From Anaerotignum neopropionicum (lineage in GTDB: Bacteria > Bacillota > Clostridia > Lachnospirales > Anaerotignaceae): 46,775 nucleotides of DNA. Each line of letters opens with the position of its first letter. The first letter of the stretch is position 1. This document shows, one piece after another, positions 25,342 to 33,992 of this stretch. Position numbers and translations under genes: made by a program. Under the pieces are notes generated by a model. It was given only the letters and a program-made list of their open reading frames with translations, was not told where the DNA came from and made no database searches. The DNA lies in the NCBI RefSeq assembly GCF_001571775.1, contig NZ_LRVM01000015.1, positions 1-46,775 of the forward strand, written 5' to 3'.

Positions 25342-27749
25342 TATTATTTCAAAATGTATTGGAAATATCTGTTTTTACTTCTGTTGCCATAGTTTTTCTT
25401 GGGGTGCTTTCCCATTTTTTGGGTAAGCGATATGGCGTTAAATGGAGGTATTTCGTCTGGCTGATGATCGCTCTTCGATTAATTATGCCAATCAGCTTTA
25501 CGCTACCTCGGCCCATTATGAAAATACCTGTGCCCCAAGTGAGGATGCACACGATTGATGATACAGAAGTGTCCTTGCCGGAAACAGACTATTTCAGTGA
25601 AGCATCATTTCCTGTGGTTGAAAGCAATAACACGCAAAATGAATTGACACAGCCACTTCCAACGGAAAATACGCCAACAATTTTGGAGGAAGCAAGGGAA
25701 AGTCTTTGGATTTTCTGGCTATTTGGCATGGCAATTTATTTTATCTACCAAGGGAAGAAATACAGAAGTTTTTTAATCAATCTCAAAAGAAATAGTCGTT
25801 GCATCAGAGATGCGGAGGTTTTAGAGGTATTCTATGCTGCTTGCAGTGAAATGAATATGATAAAAAGACCTGAAATATTTTTCTGCGGCATATTGCCCAG
25901 TCCCCTTTGCATCGGATTTTTTCATCAAAAAATCTATTTAAATCAGGAGGAGTATCCTGGGGAGCAGCTACGATTTATTTTAAAGCATGAGCTGGTACAT
26001 TTGAAAAGGCGGGATATATGGTATAAAGCCTTACTGCTTTTTGCGAGAGGGGTACATTTTTTCAACCCCTTTATTTATTGGATGGTGCGCTTGGCTGAAC
26101 GGGATATAGAATATTCTTGTGATAGCTTGGTTTTGGAAAAATGCTCTTTCTCCCAACGTCAGGAGTATGGGTTGACCATTTTAGAAAGCATTCGTCAAGG
26201 TGGGCAAACAAATCCTCTTTCTACTGCATTTTACGGCGGAAAAGAAGAGCTGAAAGCACGAATTGATTATATTTTTGATATGGGAAAGAAAAAGCGGGGG
26301 ATTTTGCTGCTTTTGATGTTGTTGTTGCTTGTATGGGTTGGAACGGCATTTGTGGGCTGTTCTCAAAACGAGGAGACGGCCCAGACTTCAAATGAAGAAG
26401 TGGATTGGGCTGGGGCGTTATATCAATGTAAGCTGGATTATATCGGTAACCATGACGGCGTGGGAGATATTTTACGGAAGTTAACCTTGCCTGAGGGGAT
26501 TCAATCAAGCACAGAAGGAATTGAATTATTTACAAGTAAAGAGCCTTATGGCGCAAGGCGCTATTTAACACTAGAAAAAGGAGCAAGTATTCCTGAAAAT
26601 GGCTGGTTTGAAAAGGATGCCATGATATTTTTGGCCTTAGTGGATAATGCATCTTTTTTTGAATATTACATTACCGATGAAAATGGAGAGAAATCGGGGA
26701 TATATTTTGACCGAAAGGATGGAGCACAATATTTCGGCGATACGGATTTAAGAAGTATGGCTGCGGATGAGAGTACCTTTCGTAATTTTTTAAGGGAATT
26801 GGAGCTGTTATTTCCAGAGAGTGGCGATTATGCTCGAAAGCAAATTGAATGTAATGTGCTACTCAATGAAATTGCTGAAGAAATGGGGGAAACCTTTTCC
26901 TATGATTTATTAAAACAAAACGTAAAGTATGATGAGCTGTTAAAGCTTGGAGATGGTGCATTGACGGCGTTATTCATTGAATTCCAAAAAGGCCAGCCCG
27001 ATGATACAAGGGGATATATTATGATGACAGCGTGCTTGGAGCTTTTAAAGATACCGGCTACCATGAGTCCTACCTTGGTGGAGGAAATGAAGCCAAGTCA
27101 GTGGTATGAAGCCTATTGTGCTTTGGATTCTATGGTAGCAGAGCCGTTTCTTTATGATGAAGAACGCTATTCACAGGACTTGGAAAAAGACGGATTGTTG
27201 ACAATGAAAAATGCAACAAAAGAAGGCTTGATCACAAGACACAGTGATGTGATGAAAGCAGTTTACACTGCCATGGAGCAACATTTTTCTTCTGATAAGA
27301 GCAATCGGGAGGTTCAAATTTTTGCACCGCTCATCAGCCATATTTCTGAAAGTGAGGATAAGCTTTCCGTTTATGCAGTCATTGGCTTCACTGAATATAC
27401 TTTTATACGGACACCCAATGTGGGGTATCAGCTGGTGGAAGGTGGAGGAAGCCTTGTGCCTAGTCGTTTGGATTTTGAGCGGAAGGAGGACGGCTGGATT
27501 TTAGTGGAATGGGTGGAGGTCAATGATGGCTCGGAGTACGCCCCTTCGATTGAAGAGATGTGTAAGGGGACAAATGGTGTGGCAAATGCTATGCTTACCT
27601 ATGATAGAAGAGAAATGCAGATGTTGTTGATGCAAAACTTGATTTTTTATTTAAAGGATAAAACACAAATTACAGTTTATAAAGATTCTCATATGGAAGA
27701 ACAGGATATTCAAGAGGTTAGCCAATATATTTCGTTTGTGCAAATTTAA
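25338..27749 (+). CDS. BlaR1-like M56 membrane metallopeptidase with novel sensor tail
   Basis: 803 residues. Membrane helices at about 8-28, 36-56, 122-140 and 320-345 surround a cytoplasmic M56 zinc peptidase domain with HELVH (217-221) and ERDIEYSCD (Glu 258 as third ligand). After the last helix comes VGCSQNEE, then about 450 extracellular residues. This tail is not the penicillin-binding domain of BlaR1: I see no SxxK/KTG set; the first part (ENGWFEKDAMIFLALVDN) recalls DUF4825-type domains. It likely senses a non-beta-lactam or unknown envelope signal and triggers loss of the BlaI-type repressor. No beta-lactamase gene follows. Confidence 0.85.
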   Translation: MILFQNVLEISVFTSVAIVFLGVLSHFLGKRYGVKWRYFVWLMIALRLIMPISFTLPRPIMKIPVPQVRMHTIDDTEVSLPETDYFSEASFPVVESNNTQNELTQPLPTENTPTILEEARESLWIFWLFGMAIYFIYQGKKYRSFLINLKRNSRCIRDAEVLEVFYAACSEMNMIKRPEIFFCGILPSPLCIGFFHQKIYLNQEEYPGEQLRFILKHELVHLKRRDIWYKALLLFARGVHFFNPFIYWMVRLAERDIEYSCDSLVLEKCSFSQRQEYGLTILESIRQGGQTNPLSTAFYGGKEELKARIDYIFDMGKKKRGILLLLMLLLLVWVGTAFVGCSQNEETAQTSNEEVDWAGALYQCKLDYIGNHDGVGDILRKLTLPEGIQSSTEGIELFTSKEPYGARRYLTLEKGASIPENGWFEKDAMIFLALVDNASFFEYYITDENGEKSGIYFDRKDGAQYFGDTDLRSMAADESTFRNFLRELELLFPESGDYARKQIECNVLLNEIAEEMGETFSYDLLKQNVKYDELLKLGDGALTALFIEFQKGQPDDTRGYIMMTACLELLKIPATMSPTLVEEMKPSQWYEAYCALDSMVAEPFLYDEERYSQDLEKDGLLTMKNATKEGLITRHSDVMKAVYTAMEQHFSSDKSNREVQIFAPLISHISESEDKLSVYAVIGFTEYTFIRTPNVGYQLVEGGGSLVPSRLDFERKEDGWILVEWVEVNDGSEYAPSIEEMCKGTNGVANAMLTYDRREMQMLLMQNLIFYLKDKTQITVYKDSHMEEQDIQEVSQYISFVQI

Positions 27750-28050
27750 GGCAACACCGCACAATTCACGGCTGATCATTCCAAAACCTGCTTGCTTTTT
27801 GAAAAAAAGCAAGACCAAAAACTTTTACAGAACCCGCATTCTATGCGGGTTTCAGACTGAAGACAAACCTTGGGCGCTGCCCAAACCTGCTTGCTTTTTG
27901 AAAAAAGCAAGACCAAAAACTTTTATTGAAACCGCATATCTATGCGGTTTATAAAGGGTCAAGGGTGAAACCCTTGTAGGTGTTTGAGGGCAAAGCCCTC
28001 ATGGTTTTGACTTTGTCTACGTTCTGGGACGCCCTGTTAGGGTGTCCTGT
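27747..28050 (+). repeat. Structured intergenic repeat block
   Basis: Starts at the stop codon of the M56 gene with a 20-base element also at 7541-7560. Two ~68-base units follow (27784-27852 and 27883-27950), nearly identical for 47 bases. Each has a GCTTGC-T5-GAA-A-run-GCAAG hairpin and then a second hairpin whose arms co-vary (ACCCGCAT/ATGCGGGT against AACCGCAT/ATGCGGTT). Next, GTCAA (27958-27962) pairs with TTGAC (28007-28011), enclosing two hairpins (AAGGG/CCCTT and GAGGGC/GCCCTC), followed by another (GGACGCCCT/AGGGTGTCC, 28027-28046). Not coding. Likely a dispersed repeat or structured RNA. Confidence 0.65.
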
Positions 28051-28207
28051 ATTATTTTATTATTGGTGCAACAAAACAAAATAACCCAAAGAAACATGTC
28101 AAATGTTTGTTATATATGGAAGAAAAAACCGTTAGGTTGTTCCATTTTTTTGAAAAAAGTGCTATGCTATAAGAGTAACAAATTTCCATAAAAAAAGGAG
28201 GAGTACT
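28051..28207. other. Leader of the 5'-nucleotidase gene
   Basis: AT-rich; ends with AAAAAAGGAGGAGT, a very strong ribosome site. Promoter-like boxes (TTGAAA at 28150, TATAAG at 28168) are too close together to be accepted with confidence. Confidence 0.3.
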
Positions 28208-30136
28208 ATGAAATACGGGAAAAAGGTTTTATCCTTTCTGTTGTCCACGGCAATGGTATTAGGCATGTCTGTTCCTGCGTTAGCAGGCACAATGGATGGA
28301 AAGCTTGTAATAATCCATACCAATGATATGCATGGCTATTATCAGACAGGAGAAAAATGTATTGGTATTGCGGGAGTGAAGGGATTAAAGGACTATTATA
28401 CTGCCCAAGGTGCTGACGTTATTCTCTTAGATGCAGGGGATTTTTCCCAAGGGACGACCTTAGTAAATTATTCAAAGGGGTTAAAGGCTGCGGAGTATCT
28501 TGTTTCAGCAGATTATGATGCAGCTTCTCTTGGAAATCACGAGTTTGACTTTGGTTTTGATTCCCTTTTGGATATGGTTGCTGTATTGAAAGCGGGGAAT
28601 GTTCCTGTGATTGATGCAAATATTCTAAAAAAGGGTACAAATCAGCCTTATTTTGATGCCAGCATTGTATTGGAAAAGGGTGGAATGAAGATTGGCGTGT
28701 TTGGCTTGGATACAGCTGAAACACAAACAAAGTCTAGTCCAAGCAGCGTAAAGGATGTAACTTTCTTGGATGGTGAAGCAATGTATGAAAAGGCACAAGC
28801 TGAGGTAGATGCTTTAAAAGCAAAGGGCTGTGATTACATTGTTGCCTTGGTACATTTAGGTGTTGACGATGAAAGCGTTGGCAGACGTTCCACTGATGTT
28901 GCAAAGGCGGTAAAAGGTATTGACCTTATGATTGACGGTCATAGCCATACTGTAATGGATGGCGGAGAAAAGGTAAATGACACTTTAATCGTAAGCACAG
29001 GTTCTTATTTGGAGAACGTTGGCACTGTTGTAATTGAGGAGTCCTCAAAAGCAGCAACAGCAAAGCTGATTAGTGCAGCAGATTATGCTACAAGTATTGG
29101 AAAGTACGATGAAGCCTTAACAAAAATGGTAGCTGCCGATAAAGCAGAAGTGGATGCGTATTATGCGGGCCTTTTTGCAAAAACTGAGGTGGATTTGAAC
29201 GGTGAAAGAGAACCCGGCGTTCGTACAGAAGAAACAAATTTAGGTGATTTTGCCGCAGATGCGTTTTTGTATGTGGGTAAAAAATATGCCCAGGAGCAGA
29301 ATTTAGGAATTAGCGTAGATGTTGCCCTTTCCAATGGTGGCGGCATTCGTGCCAGCATTCCCACGGGAGATATTTCCATGAATACATTATATACTGTATT
29401 TCCCTATGGCAATACAGTTGCTTTGGTAACGGTTACAGGCCAACAGCTCCTTGAAGTTTTGGAGGCTTCTACCTTCGCTACACCAACTGCGCTGGGTGGT
29501 TTCCCTCAGATTGCAGGTGCAGAATTTACCGTAAATACTGCTATGGAATATAAAAACGGAGCACAATATCCAGACTCTACTTATTATGCACCCGCTGCAC
29601 CTGGCAGCCGTGTAACCATTACAAGCGTAGGCGGCAAGGCGTTCGATCTGAAGGCGAAATATACCGTTGTGGTAAACAGCTTCCAGGCTGAGGGCGGTGA
29701 TACATATTATGCATTGACACAAGGCTCATTTAAGCAGGATACTGGCATTATTGATGCAGAAGCGTTGATTCAGTATGTTGATTCAATGAAGGGTGTCATT
29801 GGCAAGGAATATGCAAAACCTCAGGGGAGAATTAATATTGTTTCCGAACCTGTTGCTGCTCCGGCTGTACCTGAAGTAGCACCTGCACCCGAAGCAACGC
29901 CTGCACCAGAAGTGGTTAAGGAGCCTGTAAAAGTACCGGAAACAGCTCCTAAAACGGAACCCGTACAGGTTGCAACGGATGTTTATAAGGTTGTAAAAGG
30001 CGATAGCCTATGGAAAATCGCTAAGGAACTTTTAGGCGATGGAAACCAGTGGAAAACTATTTACGAAAATAATAAAGACCAAATTAAAGATCCAGCTATG
30101 ATTTATGTTGGACAGGAATTGATTATTAAAAAGTAA
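28208..30136 (+). CDS. Secreted UshA-type 5'-nucleotidase/2',3'-cyclic phosphodiesterase with LysM tail
   Basis: 642 residues. Sec signal peptide ending near VPALAG (about 27). Metallophosphatase domain with HTNDMHG, DAGDFSQG, GNHEFDFG, VHLGVDD and GHSHT, which carry the two-metal ligands; then the 5'-nucleotidase C-terminal domain (SNGGGIRASIPTGDI, VFPYGNT, NSFQAEGGD). A Pro/Ala/Glu-rich linker of about 45 residues leads to one LysM domain (VVKGDSLWKIAKELLGDGNQ) that would hold the enzyme to peptidoglycan. Releases nucleosides and phosphate from extracellular nucleotides. Monocistronic with its own terminator. Confidence 0.93.
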   Translation: MKYGKKVLSFLLSTAMVLGMSVPALAGTMDGKLVIIHTNDMHGYYQTGEKCIGIAGVKGLKDYYTAQGADVILLDAGDFSQGTTLVNYSKGLKAAEYLVSADYDAASLGNHEFDFGFDSLLDMVAVLKAGNVPVIDANILKKGTNQPYFDASIVLEKGGMKIGVFGLDTAETQTKSSPSSVKDVTFLDGEAMYEKAQAEVDALKAKGCDYIVALVHLGVDDESVGRRSTDVAKAVKGIDLMIDGHSHTVMDGGEKVNDTLIVSTGSYLENVGTVVIEESSKAATAKLISAADYATSIGKYDEALTKMVAADKAEVDAYYAGLFAKTEVDLNGEREPGVRTEETNLGDFAADAFLYVGKKYAQEQNLGISVDVALSNGGGIRASIPTGDISMNTLYTVFPYGNTVALVTVTGQQLLEVLEASTFATPTALGGFPQIAGAEFTVNTAMEYKNGAQYPDSTYYAPAAPGSRVTITSVGGKAFDLKAKYTVVVNSFQAEGGDTYYALTQGSFKQDTGIIDAEALIQYVDSMKGVIGKEYAKPQGRINIVSEPVAAPAVPEVAPAPEATPAPEVVKEPVKVPETAPKTEPVQVATDVYKVVKGDSLWKIAKELLGDGNQWKTIYENNKDQIKDPAMIYVGQELIIKK

Positions 30137-30160
30137 TGGAGAGTTCATTTTAAGAGTTTT

Positions 30161-30196
30161 AAAGGCGGTAATGCATTGTGTGCAATTGCCGCCTTT
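30161..30196 (+). terminator. Terminator of the 5'-nucleotidase gene
   Basis: AAAGGCGG arm (30161-30168) pairs with CCGCCTTT (30189-30196), with further pairing inside; T/A-rich tail follows. Confidence 0.7.
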
Positions 30197-30244
30197 ATTA
30201 TAATAATACTCAATTTTGTATCAATGAAAATAGTGCTAAAGTGA

Positions 30245-31111
30245 TTATTTTCCTTTCAGATTAAATACAACAATACTGATAACAATCACTGCACCGCCAA
30301 TAAAAGTGCCCATATTTGGAATTTCTTTTAGAATAATAAATCCCATAAGGGTAGATAGAAGGGGGGTGATGAACATAAAGTTGGTTACCTCACTGGTTCG
30401 TTTTGCAAAAGTCATTGCCTTCCCCCAAAAAAAGTAGGCAGTTGCACTGGGGAATACGCCTAAGTAAATGAGGGCTAAAATATGCTTAACGTTGGCCCTT
30501 GCCAGTTGCCGAAAGCTTTCGAAAGACCAAAAGCCAAGGAGTATTGTACCGCAAAGCATACTGTAGGTTACGATTTCTAAAGAAGAGTAGCCTTTTTGCG
30601 AAAGTCTTCTGCTCAAAATGTTGTAGCCACAAAAAACAAGGGAGGCCATAATCGTCCAAATCAAGCCGATATTAATGGAAAAAGCGCCTTCCCAAAGCAT
30701 TAGAATTAAAACGCCGATAAACGCTGTTAAAATAGAAACCCAGCCAAGAGGACGTATCCTTTCGTTGTAAAGCTTTGCTGCCACGATTGCCGTAAGGATG
30801 GGGGTTATGGCAATAATAATGCTGGAGGTGGCAGAGGTTAAGGTTTGTATACCGGTATTAAAAGTAATCATATAAAGGGTAAAGCCTAATCCTCCGGAGA
30901 GAAAAAACCAGGGAATATCTTCTTTTTTTGGTTTATGTATATGTTTGCCCTTGCCAATCACTAATAGTAGAATTGCGGCAATGCCGCAGCGTAAAAAACC
31001 CAAAGGGTTTGATGTAAAGTGTTCTTGAACAATTTTAGTGAGGGGAAAGGCGGATGCCCATAAAAAAACCGTTAAAAACCCAAGTCCCCACACTTTTTGT
31101 TTGTTTTCCAT
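30245..31111 (-). CDS. EamA/RhaT-family DMT transporter
   Basis: 288 residues, ten predicted membrane helices in two EamA repeats. First repeat starts WGLGFLTVFLWASAFPLTKI and includes ALPLLVxGx-like helices and NTGIQTLTSATSSIIIAITP; the second runs from INIGLIWTIMASLVFCGYNI to FITPLLSTLMGFIILKEIP. Drug/metabolite exporters of this class move amino acids, nucleosides or drugs; the substrate is unknown. AGGAGGATTACAA precedes the ATG. Stands alone between the nucleotidase gene and the EFR1 gene. Confidence 0.88.
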   Translation of the reverse strand: MENKQKVWGLGFLTVFLWASAFPLTKIVQEHFTSNPLGFLRCGIAAILLLVIGKGKHIHKPKKEDIPWFFLSGGLGFTLYMITFNTGIQTLTSATSSIIIAITPILTAIVAAKLYNERIRPLGWVSILTAFIGVLILMLWEGAFSINIGLIWTIMASLVFCGYNILSRRLSQKGYSSLEIVTYSMLCGTILLGFWSFESFRQLARANVKHILALIYLGVFPSATAYFFWGKAMTFAKRTSEVTNFMFITPLLSTLMGFIILKEIPNMGTFIGGAVIVISIVVFNLKGK

Positions 31112-31182
31112 TTGTAATCCTCCTAAAAAATCTTCTGTAAACAGCCATAGTTTTGCAACGGAAACCGTAATATAAATAGGTA

Positions 31183-31998
31183 TTAGAAATAAAGCTGAGG
31201 CTCTTTTCTGACTTTGCTTTTTACCAACAATACTTTAGAAACAACAAGCTTTGGTCGATAGGTTATTTCCCTGGCTTTTTTGGGACATCCCTTTACGCAA
31301 GAAAAGCAGCGCAGGCAATGGGTGCTGTTTATTGATAGAGTATCTTTATCAATAGCGCCCGTGGGACAAAGCCTTACGCATATACCGCAATGACTGCATT
31401 TGTTTTTATCTGCAATGGGAGTTTTGGCAAAAAACTTTGCACTATTCGCCGGTACAATTTTTGCCATAAGAGGAGTCTTTCCCTGTGGCAGCTGGAGCGT
31501 TTTATTATGTAAAGAAACCAAGCTTTGTAGTTTACACATAATATTTCTTCCAAATTCTTTTGCTATAGTTAAATCATTGTTGTCTGGCCGACCTTTTGCA
31601 ATGGGTGTTTCTTCTGTAGAAAAGGAATGCTCGCCAATAAATGAGGCAGCGCCCAAAACTTTAAAATTCCCATCCTGTGCAATAGAATAAAGTTCATTTA
31701 AGGTTGTCCCCTCACTTATATTTCCGTAAACGGCGACGAGTACAATAGGCTTTCCGTTTCCTTTTAGAGTTTTCAAAAAAGGGATTAATATTTTAGGTAT
31801 CCCTGTTTCATAAACTGGAACGCCTAAGAAAACCATATCTGTTTTGATAATGGGAGCAGCTGCGTTTCTTACCTTCGGCAAGGTTAAATCAATGACTTCA
31901 GAATGCTTTATTCCCATCCCTTCTTCGATGGCTTCGATTACTTTTTTCGTAGTGCCCGTTGGTGAAAAATAAATTTTTGTTGTCGAACGAATTATCAT
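31183..31998 (-). CDS. EFR1-type protein: flavodoxin domain fused to two [4Fe-4S] clusters
   Basis: 271 residues. N-terminal flavodoxin-like domain with FMN loop FSPTGTTKKVIEAI and GVPVYETGIPKILIPFLK, then a bacterial-ferredoxin-like domain with CSHCGICVRLCPTGAID and CLRCFSCVKGCPKKA, two full CxxCxxCxxxC(P) motifs. This fusion (EFRO/EFR1 family) is common in clostridia as a cytoplasmic electron carrier of unassigned role. GGAG lies about 9 bases before the ATG. Same strand as the EamA gene but 71 bases upstream, perhaps one operon. Confidence 0.88.
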   Translation of the reverse strand: MIIRSTTKIYFSPTGTTKKVIEAIEEGMGIKHSEVIDLTLPKVRNAAAPIIKTDMVFLGVPVYETGIPKILIPFLKTLKGNGKPIVLVAVYGNISEGTTLNELYSIAQDGNFKVLGAASFIGEHSFSTEETPIAKGRPDNNDLTIAKEFGRNIMCKLQSLVSLHNKTLQLPQGKTPLMAKIVPANSAKFFAKTPIADKNKCSHCGICVRLCPTGAIDKDTLSINSTHCLRCFSCVKGCPKKAREITYRPKLVVSKVLLVKSKVRKEPQLYF

Positions 31999-32437
31999 AA
32001 CAATTGTACTCCTTACCCCTAAACATTATTATGTAACAAGAATTAATCATAAATATTTTACACCCTTGCAGTTGATTTGGAAAGCCAATACATACTTATT
32101 TTTCAAAGACAAAGAATGGTTTCCTTTTGCTCATATTTTCGAAGCTTAAAATGGTATTGTTGCTTTTTTACATTAATTCAAAGCTTTTTTCTTAGCATTT
32201 CGGGTGGTTATAATATAATATGAAACAATAGAACAACGATAAAAGATTTGTTAGCTATTGATAAGAAAATACAATTATTGGTGAAAAAAATAAGAAATTT
32301 GCATATTATAGCTTTGAATTCTTAAAAAGGTTATTACAAGTGAAAGAAAAATGAAATAGTTTTATATTGTATTTTATACAATTATTTGATATAGTAATGA
32401 TGTATGTAACGAAACAGAGAGTAATGGGTGATGCATT
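31999..32437. other. Divergent intergenic region
   Basis: Holds the promoters of the EFR1 gene (minus) and rsmD (plus). AT-rich, no hairpin array, RNA gene or ORF recognised. Confidence 0.4.
32367..32395 (+). promoter_or_regulatory. Probable rsmD-coaD promoter
   Basis: TTGTAT (32367-32372), 17 bases, TATAGT (32390-32395), 42 bases before the rsmD start. Confidence 0.5.
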
Positions 32438-32998
32438 ATGAGAGTGATTTCTGGGGCGGCAAAAGGACGAAAGCTGCAAACCATTGAAGGTTTAGCTACT
32501 AGACCCACAACGGATAGAATAAAGGAAACTTTATTTAATATCATTGCTTTTGATTTGCCGGCGGCTGTTTTTTTGGATTTATTTTCAGGCAGCGGTGCAA
32601 TTGGCATTGAGGCTTTAAGCCGTGGAGCAAGGGAAGCAGTTTTTGTGGATCATAACCCACAATGCCAACAGGTGATTCAGGACAATCTAATGCACACCAA
32701 GATGGACAAGCAGGGCAGGGTAATTGGTTTGGAAGTACCAAATGCTTTAGCACAGCTTGCCAAAGAAAAAGCAGAGTTTAATATTATTTTTTTGGATCCG
32801 CCATATGAAGCAGAGTTGGCAGAGCCAACCTTGTTGGAAATTGTTAAGGGCGGCTTGTTAAAAAAAGATGGCTATATTATTGTTGAACGCTCAGCGCAAA
32901 TTCCACTGGCACCGATCCAAGGACTTAGAGTTTGGCGTGAAAAGGAGTACAGAACTACGGTTTTGACGTTTCTGTGCTTGGAGGAAAATAATTTATGA
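32438..32998 (+). CDS. rsmD: 16S rRNA (guanine(966)-N2)-methyltransferase RsmD
   Basis: 186 residues. RsmD methylates G966 of 16S rRNA during 30S assembly. Start MRVISGAAKGRKLQTIEG, then TRPTTDRIKETLFNII (substrate-side motif), SAM motif LDLFSGSGAIGIEALSRGA and catalytic NPPY-type motif in the form LDPPYE. Length normal. Its stop overlaps the coaD start by 4 bases (ATGA), the usual rsmD-coaD coupling in Firmicutes. Confidence 0.96.
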   Translation: MRVISGAAKGRKLQTIEGLATRPTTDRIKETLFNIIAFDLPAAVFLDLFSGSGAIGIEALSRGAREAVFVDHNPQCQQVIQDNLMHTKMDKQGRVIGLEVPNALAQLAKEKAEFNIIFLDPPYEAELAEPTLLEIVKGGLLKKDGYIIVERSAQIPLAPIQGLRVWREKEYRTTVLTFLCLEENNL

Positions 32999-33474
32999 AA
33001 AAAGCAATTTATGCGGGCAGTTTTGATCCTGTTACACTGGGACATTTAGATATCATTCACCGAGCAGCAAAGCTGTTTGATACCTTAGTTGTTGCAGTTT
33101 TGGAAAATCCTAACAAATGTTCCTTGTTTACTGTTGAAGAAAGGAAAAAACATTTGGAGCTTGTTCTTTGTAAAATGGAAAACGTTGAGGTTGCTTCTTT
33201 TAGAGGACTATTGGCTGACTTTGCCAGTGAAATTGGTGCAACTACTGCGGTGAGAGGGCTTCGTAATGCAGTGGATTTTGCGTCGGAATACCAGATGTAT
33301 TTAATCAATCGCAAGCTGGGGAAGGAAATGGAAACCGTTTTCCTGGCCGCCGATGAAGAGCACATTAGCCTAAGCTCTACAAACGTAAAGGAAGTTGCAG
33401 TTTTTGGTGGGAATATTGATTTTATGGTTCCTCAGGAAATAAAACCTTTTATTATAGAAAAATATAAGAAGTGA
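32995..33474 (+). CDS. coaD: Phosphopantetheine adenylyltransferase
   Basis: 159 residues. CoaD adenylates 4'-phosphopantetheine to dephospho-CoA. Nucleotidyltransferase motif GSFDPVTLGHLDII (TxGH), AVRGLRNAVDFASEYQM for pantetheine and ATP binding, and LSSTNVKEVA in place of the common ISSTxVRE. Overlaps rsmD by 4 bases. Confidence 0.96.
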   Translation: MKKAIYAGSFDPVTLGHLDIIHRAAKLFDTLVVAVLENPNKCSLFTVEERKKHLELVLCKMENVEVASFRGLLADFASEIGATTAVRGLRNAVDFASEYQMYLINRKLGKEMETVFLAADEEHISLSSTNVKEVAVFGGNIDFMVPQEIKPFIIEKYKK

Positions 33475-33484
33475 GGGAGTGCTT

Positions 33485-33988
33485 ATGGATTCTGTTTTGC
33501 AGTTGTTAGACGAATTAGAAGAAATATTAGATAGTAGCAGGGCGGTGCCTTTTAGCAATAAGGTATCTGTTGATAAAGAGGAGATATATGATATTATCAG
33601 CGAAATTCGTATGAAGCTCCCCAATGAATTAAAGCAGTCTAAATGGGTAATCGAAGAAAGAAACAAAATTTTGATTGATGCACAAAGAGAAGCAGATGAA
33701 TTAATGAAAAATGCGGAAGACCGAATGGTTCGCATGATCGACGACAATGAAGTTACAAAAAAAGCATACGAGCAGGCTGCCGCTATTATTGATGCAGCAA
33801 AGAAAACCTCGAAGGAAATGCGTCTGGGTGCCATGGAGTATGCCGAGGGCGTTCTGGCTGATGCAGAAAACAAGCTGAAAGAGCTTAAGACGGTGGTATA
33901 TACTGAAAGTATTAAAACCGATGATTATTTTGCTCAAACACTGAATGTATTGGCTGAAAATATTCAAGAGTTGCGTTTAGGCAAATAA
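33485..33988 (+). CDS. Coiled-coil protein of the coaD neighbourhood (ATPase-like, unassigned)
   Basis: 167 residues, soluble. Starts MDSVLQLLDELEEILDSSRAV and contains a long Ala/Glu/Lys-rich coiled coil (IDAQREADELMKNAEDRMVR, then AAAIIDAAKKTSKEM). Proteins of this kind, often labelled ATPase or V-type ATPase subunit E-like, sit after coaD in many clostridia; DivIVA-like scaffolding has also been proposed for similar sequences. ATG 33485 lies 5 bases after GGGAG; an in-frame GTG at 33479 overlaps that site. Third gene of the rsmD-coaD operon. Function unknown. Confidence 0.8.
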   Translation: MDSVLQLLDELEEILDSSRAVPFSNKVSVDKEEIYDIISEIRMKLPNELKQSKWVIEERNKILIDAQREADELMKNAEDRMVRMIDDNEVTKKAYEQAAAIIDAAKKTSKEMRLGAMEYAEGVLADAENKLKELKTVVYTESIKTDDYFAQTLNVLAENIQELRLGK

Positions 33989-33992
33989 TCGG

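Noticed and set aside
24943-27749. Beta-lactam resistance operon
   Set aside because: Regulator and protease are present, but no beta-lactamase or penicillin-binding protein gene lies in the operon and the sensor tail lacks penicillin-binding motifs.
27784-27950. CRISPR array
   Set aside because: Only two units, each with internal hairpins and no unique spacer pattern; no cas genes in the window.
27736-27954. 72-residue ORF in the repeat block
   Set aside because: Its repeats come from the tandem hairpin units; no start signal and no protein-like constraint.
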